Assembly (NCBI GenBank): GCA_963835135.1
Contig: CAWIEF010000006.1
Coordinates: forward strand, 62,001-126,000
Source: JAVVHH01 sp963835135
Lineage (GTDB): Bacteria; Pseudomonadota; Alphaproteobacteria; Acetobacterales; Acetobacteraceae
Direction: 5' to 3'
DNA length: 64,000 nt
Shown here: piece by piece, positions 56,682-64,000 of the stretch
Layout of the letters: every line of letters begins with the position of its first letter
How positions within the stretch are numbered: the stretch's first letter is position 1
The notes under the pieces: model-generated
Seen by the model: only the letters and a program-made list of their open reading frames with translations
Told to the model about the DNA's origin: nothing
Database searches by the model: none
Program-made: the position numbers and the translations under genes

Positions 56682-56698
56682 GGTCTAGGGACCACATC

Positions 56699-57304
56699 AT
56701 GCTCCATCAAATCCGCCCCGCCATCCTGATGATCGTCGTCATGACGGTGATCACCGGGCTGGCCTACCCGCTGGCGATGACCGGCATCGCCGGGCTGGTG
56801 TTCCCCCGACAGGCGAACGGAAGCCTGGTCGAAAAAGACGGCAAGGTGATCGGCTCCGCGCTCATCGGCCAGAACTTCGCTGCGGAGACCTACTTCCACG
56901 GCCGCCCGTCCGCGACCACCGACACCGACCCGGCCGACAGCACCAAGACCGTCCCCGCGCCGTACAATGCCCAGAACTCGGGCGGCTCGAACGCCGGGCC
57001 GACCTCCAAGGCGCTGATGGACCGCGTCAAGGAGGACACCGACAAGCTGGCGGCGGAGAACCCGTCAACTCCGGTCCCGGTCGACTTGGTCACGACCTCG
57101 GCCAGCGGGCTGGACCCGGACATCACCCCCGCCGCGGCCCTCTTCCAGGTGCCGCGGGTGGCCAAGGCCCGCAATCTGCCGGAAGATCGGGTCCGTCAAC
57201 TCGTGGCCGAGCACACCGAAGGGCGCCTGCTCGGCATCATCGGCGAGAGCCACGTCAACGTGCTAAGCCTGAACATGGCGTTGGACGCTCAAGGGAAGGA
57301 TTGA
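56699..57304 (+). CDS. kdpC: Potassium-transporting ATPase C subunit
   Basis: 201 residues. One N-terminal span ([20 protein letters not shown]) is followed by a periplasmic domain with [37 protein letters not shown] and [20 protein letters not shown]. All are KdpC marks. It stabilises the pump. The kdpD start follows after 25 bases. Confidence 0.97.
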   Translation: MLHQIRPAILMIVVMTVITGLAYPLAMTGIAGLVFPRQANGSLVEKDGKVIGSALIGQNFAAETYFHGRPSATTDTDPADSTKTVPAPYNAQNSGGSNAGPTSKALMDRVKEDTDKLAAENPSTPVPVDLVTTSASGLDPDITPAAALFQVPRVAKARNLPEDRVRQLVAEHTEGRLLGIIGESHVNVLSLNMALDAQGKD

Positions 57305-57329
57305 TGCCTGACTCTGCCGACACGGCAGG

Positions 57330-60018
57330 ATGAACGACCGCGACGGCCGTCCGTCGCCGGACGCGCTGCTCCAAGCGTTGCCGCGCGAGGGGAGGGGGCG
57401 GCTGAAGATCTTCCTCGGCGCAGCACCAGGCGTCGGCAAGACGTTCGAGATGCTGACCGTCGCCCAGGCCCGCCGCCGCGAGGGCCTGGACGTCGTCGCC
57501 GGCATCGTCGAAACCCATGGCCGCCGCGAGACTCTGGCGCTCGTGGAAGGTCTCGAGGTCATTCCGCGCCGGGCTGTCGACTATCGCGGGCACGTCGTCG
57601 AGGAGATGGATCTCGACGCCATCCTGGCCCGGCGGCCGAAGCTCGTCCTCGTCGACGAACTCGCCCATACCAACGCGCCCGGTAGCCGCCACCCCAAGCG
57701 CTATCTCGACGTGGAGGAGCTGCTCGCCGCCGGCATCGACGTGTTCACCACGCTCAACATCCAGCATGTCGAAGTCCTTGAACGACGTCGTCGCCGGGAT
57801 CACCCGCATCCGCGTCCGCGAGACGGTGCCCAACTCCATCATCGACCGGGCGGACGACATCGAGGTCATCGATCTCACACCGCAGGACCTGATCCAGCGG
57901 CTGAAGGACGGCAAGATCTACATCGCTCATCAGGCCGAGCGCGCGGTCAAGCACTACTTTCTGCCCGGCAACCTGGCGGCGTTGCGCGAACTGGCGCTGC
58001 GGCGGACGGCGCAGCGGGTCGACGACCAGATGGTCGACTACATGCGCAGCCACTCCATCAGCGGTCCTTGGGGCGCTAGCGACCGTCTCCTCGTGCATGT
58101 CGACGGCCTGCCCGGCAGCATGGCGCTGGTCCGCCACGCCCGCCGGATCGCCGACGGGCTGCGCGGGCCGTGGACCGCCATTCACGTCGAAGGCGGCGGC
58201 TGGCGCGAGCAGGCCCGCCAAACCGGCACGGACGAGGCCATGCGGCTCGCCGAGCAGCTCGGTGGCGAAACAATCACGCTGCCCGGCGCCGACCCGGCCA
58301 CCGCCGTGGTGGAGTATGCCCGGGCGAACAACTTCACCCACATCATCGTCGCCCCCTCGCATCGTGCGCACTGGACCGAGCTGTTCCTCGGGTCGGTCGC
58401 CCAGCGCGTCATCGCCCGCGCTGGCTCGATCCACGTCCATGTCCTCGCTGAGGAGAAGACGGCCAAGGAGGGCAAGGAACCGCGTCGCGGCGCCGGCATC
58501 CAGTGGCCGACGCTCGGCGCCTCCGGAGGCAGCGTGTTGTTCGTCGCCGTGGCCCTGGGCCTGGCGATGTTGCTGCACCAGATGCTCGGCACCACCAGCG
58601 TCGGGCTCGTGCTTCTGATGAGCATCCTCGCCAGCGCCGTCGCCTACGGCCTGGCCGCCTCGCTGCTGGCCTGCCTGTTCAGCGTGCTCGCCTACAACTT
58701 CTTCTTCCTGCCGCCCTACTACACCTTCACCATCGCCGACCCCGAGAACATCGTCACACTGGTGGTGTTCGCCGTCGTGGCCGTGGTGGCGAGCAATCTC
58801 ACCTCCCGGATGCGGGCGCAGACGGTCACGGCGCAGGCGCGGGCGAAGACGACCGAAGAACTCTATCAGTTCAGCCGCAAACTTGCCGGGGCGGTGTCGC
58901 TCGACGATGTGTTGTGGGCCACCGTCCACCAGGTCGCGCTGATGCTGAAGGTCCGGGTCGTGATGCTGCTGCCGGGTGAGGACGGGCTGGCGGTGCAGGC
59001 CGGATTCCCGCCCGACGACTTTCTCGACGAGGCCGATCTGGGTGCGGCGAAATGGGCCTGGGAGCACAACCGCCCGGCCGGGCGCGGCGCCGACACCCTG
59101 CCCGGCGCCAAGCGGCTGTTCCTGCCGATCCAGACCGGCCGCGGTCCAACGGGCGTCTTCGGCATCGACCGCGACGAACCCGGGCCGATGCTGACCCCGG
59201 ACGGGCAGCGGCTCTTGAACGCGCTCTCGGATCAGGCGGCGCTGGCCATCGAGCGGGTCAACCTCGTCCGCGATGTCGACGAGGCGAAGCTGCAGGCCGA
59301 GACCGACCGGCTGCGCTCGGCGTTGCTGACCTCGATCTCGCATGACCTGCGCACGCCGCTGGCCTCCATCCTTGGCGCCGCCACCAGCTTGATGAGCCAG
59401 CACAGCGCCTTGGAGGAGGCGGACCGGGTGGCCATGCTCGGCACCATCCAGGAGGAGGCGGAGCGACTCAATCGTTTCATCGGCAACCTGTTGGACATGA
59501 CCCGGTTAGAATCGGGCCCGCTCCCCTGGCGCGGGGGCCTGGCTGACCTGTCCGACGCGGTCGGCGCTGTCCTGCGCCGGGCCAAGCGGCTGCTGTCGGT
59601 CTACCAAGTCCGGGTGGAGCTGCAGCCCGGCCTGCCCATGCTGAACCTCGACATGGTCCTCTTCGAGCAAGTCCTGTTCAATCTGCTGGACAACGCTGCC
59701 AAATACTCGCCTCGTGGCTCCACGATCGAGCTTCGGGCCACCCGGCACGGCGAGCGGGTCTGGATCGAACTCATGGACGAAGGCGAAGGCTTGCCTCCGA
59801 GCGATCTCGAGCGCGTGTTCGACAAGTTCTACCGCGTGCGGGGCGCCGATCGCCAGCGCGCGGGCACCGGGCTCGGCTTGGCCATCTGCCGGGGCTTCGT
59901 CGAGGCCATGGGCGGCAAGATCTCCGCCGCGAACCGCGTGGACCGGCGCGGCGCGATCTTCACGATCGACCTGCCCGTGCCGCTCCAGCTCCCGATCGAA
60001 GAGGAGGACGCGGCATGA
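57330..60018 (+). pseudogene. kdpD: KdpD sensor kinase interrupted by a one-base insertion
   Basis: The first frame gives the KdpD N-terminal domain (Walker A GAAPGVGKT, Walker B-like [18 protein letters not shown]) up to NIQHVE. At about 57774 (GAAGTCCTTG) one G is extra. The second frame resumes [19 protein letters not shown] and carries the rest: the end of the domain, a Usp-like domain, four membrane spans (DUF4118), a GAF domain, HisKA with [10 protein letters not shown] and HATPase with [11 protein letters not shown]. The joined protein is about 895 residues, typical for KdpD. KdpD senses low K+ or turgor and phosphorylates KdpE. As written, a truncated 249-residue protein would result. 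The last four bases overlap kdpE. Confidence 0.92.
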
Positions 60019-60713
60019 CGGTCAACGCCAATCCGCTGCGCGTGTTGGTGGTCGACGACGAACCGGCGATCCTGCGGTTCCTGCGCGCCGGGCTGTCGGC
60101 CCAGGGTTTCGTGGTGTCCGACGTCGGCGCCGGCCGGCCGGCCATCGACAGCGTCGCCCGGCATGCGACGGACCTTCTGGTGCTGGATCTCGGCCTGCCG
60201 GACATGGATGGGCTGGACGTCATCCGCGAGATCCGCGGCAGCGGCTCGGCCATCCCGATTATCGTGCTGTCCAGCCGCGACGACGAGGGCAGCAAGGTGG
60301 CGGCGCTGGATCTGGGGGCCGACGATTTCGTGACCAAACCGTTCGGGATCGACGAGCTGTTCGCGCGCATCCGGGCCGCACAGCGCCATCAGCTGCAGCA
60401 GACAGGCGAGCGGCCCGTGTTCCGGAGCGGCGACCTGATGGTCGACCTCGTGCGGCGCAGGGTGACGGTCCGCGGCGAAGAGGTCCGTTTCTCCAAGCGC
60501 GAATACGAGTTGCTGCGGCTGTTCGTCGCCCATGCCGGGAAAGTGCTGACCCATCGGCACATGCTGCAGGCGGTCTGGGGCACGGACACGGACGTTCAGT
60601 ATCTGCGCATTTACGTCAGAGCACTCCGCCAAAAGATCGAGCCAGACCCCGAGCAGCCCACCCACATCCTGACGGAGACCGGCGTCGGCTACCGCTTGCG
60701 GCCAGCGGACTGA
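60015..60713 (+). CDS. kdpE: KdpE response regulator (OmpR family)
   Basis: 232 residues. The receiver domain has the acidic pair DDE (14-16), phospho-acceptor Asp58 in [13 protein letters not shown] and Lys in TKPFG. The C-terminal winged helix reads [26 protein letters not shown] and [14 protein letters not shown]. It activates kdpFABC when phosphorylated by KdpD. It overlaps kdpD by 4 bases (ATGA). Confidence 0.96.
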   Translation: MTVNANPLRVLVVDDEPAILRFLRAGLSAQGFVVSDVGAGRPAIDSVARHATDLLVLDLGLPDMDGLDVIREIRGSGSAIPIIVLSSRDDEGSKVAALDLGADDFVTKPFGIDELFARIRAAQRHQLQQTGERPVFRSGDLMVDLVRRRVTVRGEEVRFSKREYELLRLFVAHAGKVLTHRHMLQAVWGTDTDVQYLRIYVRALRQKIEPDPEQPTHILTETGVGYRLRPAD

Positions 60714-60745
60714 TCTTTGACTTACTTCCCAAGAGGCCGTGTTTG

Positions 60746-61198
60746 ATGAAATTGACTGACCTGCTCAAACCCGACCGCATCATCCTCGGATTGAAGGCGT
60801 CCGACAAAGGCCAGGCTCTCGCTGAGATATCGAAGCGGGCGAGCGCGCATTTGCCGGTGCAGGCACCCAACATTTTGGCGGCGTTGGCGGCACGCGAGAA
60901 GCTGGGATCGACCGGCTTCGGACGCGGCTTCGCGCTGCCTCATGTCCGTCTTGAGGGGATCGACAGCCTATTCGGTCTGATGGTGCGGCTGGCAAAGCCG
61001 ATCGACTACGAGGCCATCGACGAGAAGCCCGTCGATATCCTCTTCCTGCTCCTGATCCCGGTCGAGAAAGGTAACGAGCACGTCGCCGCCCTGGCCGCAG
61101 TGTCGCGCAGCATGCGCGAGCAACCTGTGCTCGAGTCGGTCCGCAAAGCCGCCACCCCCGGAGCGCTTTTGGACGCACTCGTTGCCGCCGAGCGCTAG
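60746..61198 (+). CDS. PtsN-like EIIA-Ntr protein in the kdp operon
   Basis: 150 residues. A PTS EIIA type-2 (fructose/nitrogen) domain: LTDLLKPDRIILGLKA at the start, LGSTGFGRGFALPHVRLEG with the phosphorylatable His66, and DILFLLLIPVEKGNEHVAALAAVSR near the end. In E. coli the unphosphorylated form of PtsN binds KdpD and raises kdp expression. Here the gene follows kdpE by 32 bases and so is very likely co-transcribed. It is probably an additional copy besides the usual rpoN-linked ptsN. Confidence 0.9.
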   Translation: MKLTDLLKPDRIILGLKASDKGQALAEISKRASAHLPVQAPNILAALAAREKLGSTGFGRGFALPHVRLEGIDSLFGLMVRLAKPIDYEAIDEKPVDILFLLLIPVEKGNEHVAALAAVSRSMREQPVLESVRKAATPGALLDALVAAER

Positions 61199-61437
61199 AT
61201 GCCGCGAGTTCTCGCATGCACGCCCGGCAGACCCGTCGGCGTTGGTGCTGAAGTCGGGCTTCCCTTGGCTGGCTAGATGACCGCTCGCATCACTGCGTCC
61301 TAAGACCGAAGCGAACCCCGATCCGGCGTCGCACGGCCTGTGCCCGCGCAAGTTGAATCTCGGCCGAGCCGTCCGCACATCCAGCACAGTTTCGAGCCCG
61401 GCGGTTCGGGTTGCGCTGCCACTGGAAGGGAAGATGG

Positions 61438-61860
61438 ATGCCTCTCGTGAGCTTGCTGCTGAACGTCCTGTGGCTGGTGTTCGGGGGCGTGTGGATGGCC
61501 GCCGCCTGGGTGGTCGCAGCCGTCTTCATGGCCGTCACCATCATCGGCCTGCCGTGGGCGAGGTCGGCTTTGACGATTGCCGCGTACACGCTGCTCCCGT
61601 TCGGGCATACGGTGATCGACCGCGACCCTCAAGGCATCGGGCCGCTGGGGTTCATCGGGAACCTCGTCTGGTTCGTGCTGGCGGGATGGTGGCTGGCCCT
61701 GGCGCACCTTGTCACGGCGGCCGGGCTGGCCATCACGGTAGTCGGCCTGCCGTTTGCCTGGGCCCACGTGAAGCTTGCGCTCCTGGCTCTCTGGCCGATG
61801 GGCAAGGGTGTGGTGCCCGCCGGGCGCGCCACCATTGCGCGGTACGTCGGCGCGCGCTGA
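61438..61860 (+). CDS. yccF: YccF-type inner-membrane protein
   Basis: 140 residues from ATG 61438. Two copies of a YccF half-domain, each with a hydrophobic pair: LLNVLWLVFGGVWMAAAWVV then TIIGLPWARSAL, and IGNLVWFVLAGWWLALAHLV then TVVGLPFAWAHVKL. The function is not known. It is a single gene; the 239 bases before it hold no recognisable gene or repeat. Confidence 0.9.
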   Translation: MPLVSLLLNVLWLVFGGVWMAAAWVVAAVFMAVTIIGLPWARSALTIAAYTLLPFGHTVIDRDPQGIGPLGFIGNLVWFVLAGWWLALAHLVTAAGLAITVVGLPFAWAHVKLALLALWPMGKGVVPAGRATIARYVGAR

Positions 61861-61955
61861 AGCCACAACCGCTTCCCGGCCTGCCTTCCCTGGCCCCCGG
61901 GACTCAACATGCACACCGTGGCCGTGGCTCCCACGGAGGTGTTGCGGAGTGCGGC

Positions 61956-62339
61956 TCACTTCTTGGCGGGATGCCCGGCTAACCACGCCTTCATTCCTGC
62001 GATTTCCCGCTTCTGCGCCGCGACGACGTCGCGGGCCAGCTTGAGCATCTTCGGATCCTTGCCGTGAGCGAGCTCGTACTCGGCCATGTCGATCGCGCCC
62101 TGGTGGTGAGGGATCATCATCCCGGCGAAGTCGCGGTCGGCGTCGCCGGTCATGGGCACAGCCGCCATGTCCCTCGACATCTTCTCCATCGCCGACATCG
62201 AGCTTTCGGCAGGCGCGGCACCCGGTTTCATCGGCATCGTCATTCCGGGCATCGGCGCGGTCTGCTGCGCAAGAACGGGGGCTGTGCCCGCCATCGAGAG
62301 AGTCGCGATTACCACAAAGGAATTGAAGAGGGCGTTCAT
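61956..62339 (-). CDS. Periplasmic DUF305 (ferritin-like, metal-associated) protein
   Basis: 127 residues. A signal peptide ends near VLAQQ. A Met-rich stretch follows (MPGMTMPMKPG), then the DUF305 helix bundle with FAGMMIPHHQGAIDMAEYEL, whose HH and Met residues are thought to bind copper or other soft metals. It often lies beside copper-resistance genes. It is the last gene of the leftward metal group. Confidence 0.9.
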   Translation of the reverse strand: MNALFNSFVVIATLSMAGTAPVLAQQTAPMPGMTMPMKPGAAPAESSMSAMEKMSRDMAAVPMTGDADRDFAGMMIPHHQGAIDMAEYELAHGKDPKMLKLARDVVAAQKREIAGMKAWLAGHPAKK

Positions 62340-62372
62340 AGTAAGCTCCTGTTTGGTTGGTTGGATTGGGGG

Positions 62373-62756
62373 CTACTGCGCTGACGCGAAGCGGGCCTGC
62401 GCAGTCTTCCCGGACACCATAAGCGACAGCACTGTGGTGGTCTTGCCTGACGCCGCAGCGGGCAGCTTCCCGGTCAGGCTATTGGCCTCACCTGGCGCCA
62501 GGACGATGGCTTGGGACTTGCCGCCGACTAGGACGGTGGCCTTGCCGCCGAGCTGGGCAGCCGGAACAGGCTTCTTGTTCTCGTCGCAGACCCAGGCCGT
62601 CAGGGTGTCCCCGCTGATGACCAGTTCGATCCAATGCTCGGCCGTATCCTCGGCGACCTGGCCGCCGTGGGACGGTGCCGGCGGGGTGCCGTGGGCGGAG
62701 ACGGCACCGGGCGCGAGCAGCAGTCCCAGGGCAATGGCGGCGATATTCAACTTCAT
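62373..62756 (-). CDS. Small periplasmic protein of a metal-resistance operon
   Basis: 127 residues from ATG 62756. The signal peptide ends VSAHG, and the mature N-terminus has His/Pro (HGTPPAPSHGG) that could bind metal. The rest is beta-rich (HWIELVISGDTLTAWVCDENKKPV) without a named domain I can fix. It sits 26 bases after the RND pump gene and 33 before the DUF305 gene, so it likely belongs to the same transcript. A role in metal handling is inferred from position. Confidence 0.7.
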   Translation of the reverse strand: MKLNIAAIALGLLLAPGAVSAHGTPPAPSHGGQVAEDTAEHWIELVISGDTLTAWVCDENKKPVPAAQLGGKATVLVGGKSQAIVLAPGEANSLTGKLPAAASGKTTTVLSLMVSGKTAQARFASAQ

Positions 62757-62782
62757 GATGGTGTTCTCCTGTGGTGGGCGGG

Positions 62783-64000
62783 TCAGAACGCCTCCGCGGG
62801 CCGCAGCCCGTCGGCGTCGGGTTCCATCAGCCGCTCGAGCGGTCGGCGGCCGATGCGAAGGAAAAGGACGGGGGTCAGCAGCGTGTCGAGCAACGTCGCG
62901 CTGACCAGGCCGCCGAAGATGGTGATCGCGACCGGGTGCAGGATCTCCCTGCCCGGGGCGTCGGCGCCCACGATCAGCGGCAGCAACGCGAACCCTGCGG
63001 ATAGTGCCGTCATCAGCACCGGCGTCAGCCGCTCGAGACTGCCGCGCACCACCATGTCCGGCCCGAACGCGCAGCCCTCGTGCAGGACAAGGTTGATGTA
63101 GTGGCTGACCTTGAGGATGCCGTTGCGCGCGCTGATGCCCGTCAGCGTGATGAAGCCGACCATCGTGGCTACCGACAGCGGCTGACCCGCCAGCCACAGC
63201 GCAGCGACCGAGCCAATCAGCGCGAGCGGAACGTTACCCATGATGAGCAAGGCCAGCACGGCGGAGCGGTACCGCGAGTACAGCACGGTGAAGATCATTG
63301 CCAAGCTGACCAGCGACAGCGCGCCGATCAGCTTGGCCGCCGCTTCCTGCGCCTGGAACGTGCCTTCCAGCTCGACGGAGTAGCCGGACGGCAGCGCGAG
63401 CTTGCCCGCCTCGGTCCGGATCGCCCCGATGACGGCGCCCATGTCGGAGCCGTCCGTGTTGGCCTGCACCACGATGCGGCGGCGTGCCGTTCTCGCGCAG
63501 AACCTGGTTCGGCCCGTCCGTGTCCTCCACGTCGGCGAACGTGCGCAGCGGCACGCGTCCTTTCGGCGTTTCGACCAGCAGTCCGGCCAGGGCCTCCGTG
63601 GTCCGCCCGGCGTCGCTCAGGCGCAGCACGACGTCGAACCGCTTCTGCCCGTCCACGACGTGGCTGACGACCTTGCCGTTCGAGAGTTTTTCCAGCGTAT
63701 CGGCCAGCGCGGCGGGCGTGACGCCGTAAAGGGCCGCCCGGTCATAGTCGAGTCGGACCTGGAGCTGCGGCACGCGCACCTGCCGCTCGATCTGGAGGTC
63801 TACCAAGCCGGGGATGGTCGCCATGCGGACGCGCAAATCCTCGGCGAGGCCGCGCAGCGTGTCCAAGTCGTCGCCGTACAGCTTGACCGCGATCGCCGCG
63901 TTCACGCCGGACAGCAGATGCTCCAGTCGGTGCCCGATCGGCTGGCCGATGTTGAATGCTGCCGGGAGCACCGCGACCCGCTGCCGTATGTCGGCCTGCA
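62783..64000 (-). pseudogene. CusA/CzcA-type RND metal efflux pump, frameshifted; 5' part outside window
   Basis: The part nearest the window edge reads AAFNIGQPIGHRLEHLLSGV and LYGDDLDTLRG, then LQVRLDYDRAALYGVTP and GPNQVLRENG. At about 63481-63486 one base is extra. The next frame resumes RRIVVQANTDGSDMG and carries five to six spans (LIGALSLVSLAMIFTVLYSRY, ATMVGFITLTGISARNGILK, LVSATLLDTLLTPVLFL) to the stop at 62783. The family expels Cu+, Ag+ or Co/Zn/Cd through a periplasm-spanning complex with CusB/CusC-type partners. The beginning (about 600 residues) lies beyond the right edge. Confidence 0.88.

Noticed and set aside
61199..61437. Possible small gene between the ptsN-like gene and yccF
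   Set aside because: No frame with a start, ribosome site and recognisable product was found; no repeat or RNA structure stood out.

Overview
This is a GC-rich, gene-dense chromosomal window with many ATGA/TGATG start-stop overlaps. It is almost certainly from an alphaproteobacterium. The gene content (GlpDSTPQUVK-type glycerol system, SorAB-type sulfite dehydrogenase, Ku, kynureninase, DUF6065, KdpFABCDE) fits a soil or plant-associated member of the Rhodospirillales/Acetobacteraceae or a relative, but the family is inferred from gene types only. I see no prophage, transposase, CRISPR array or rRNA. One tRNA gene (Arg, ACG) is present.

Layout. 1-9.2 kb: the end of a hybrid histidine kinase, two polytopic membrane proteins, a DUF1223 thioredoxin-fold protein, a leftward DoxX-cupin-VOC operon and a large PLP decarboxylase. 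9.2-18.6 kb: two leftward lipoproteins, a heavily frameshifted DUF6502-like pseudogene, kynureninase, an MBL hydrolase, a periplasmic binding protein, a sulfite dehydrogenase operon (uncharacterised secreted protein, sorA, sorB) and an ABC-F ATPase. 18.7-26 kb: diguanylate cyclase, tRNA-Arg, xanthine phosphoribosyltransferase and CsaA, gamma-glutamyltransferase and amidase, a calpain-like cysteine protease, an Lrp-type ligand-binding domain and an orphan Flp pilin. 26-33.3 kb: a TPP enzyme, Ku, a molybdenum-flavoured run (molbindin, molybdopterin-binding domain, CNT transporter, ModA-like protein) and an orphan pair of sugar-type ABC permeases. 33.3-40.6 kb: an RRM protein, frameshifted cyanase beside an FNT channel, an EmrAB-type efflux pair, a hydantoinase and a putative 2OG-Fe(II) oxygenase. 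40.6-50.6 kb: a complete glycerol locus glpR-D-S-T-P-Q-U-V-K with glpV frameshifted. 50.6-52.3 kb: DUF6065, a TPR protein and a small membrane protein. 52.4-61.2 kb: a kdp potassium locus (KdpE-like operator, 27-aa peptide, kdpFABCDE, ptsN-like gene) with kdpD frameshifted. 61.4-64 kb: YccF, then a leftward copper/heavy-metal group (CusA-type RND, small periplasmic protein, DUF305).

How it works together. The glp locus should import glycerol by an ABC transporter, phosphorylate it (GlpK) and oxidise it (GlpD) under a DeoR-type repressor. The kdp locus is a high-affinity K+ pump with its own sensor-regulator pair and an EIIA-Ntr-like protein that may tune KdpD. SorAB would oxidise sulfite in the periplasm.

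One global oddity: cynS, glpV, kdpD and the RND pump are each intact except for one extra base, and the DUF6502-like gene changes frame about five times. This is either real gene decay or insertion-type sequence error. It should be settled before any of these genes is called dead. No intergenic gap exceeds 300 bases; the largest are 52342-52602, 61199-61437 and 38171-38407.
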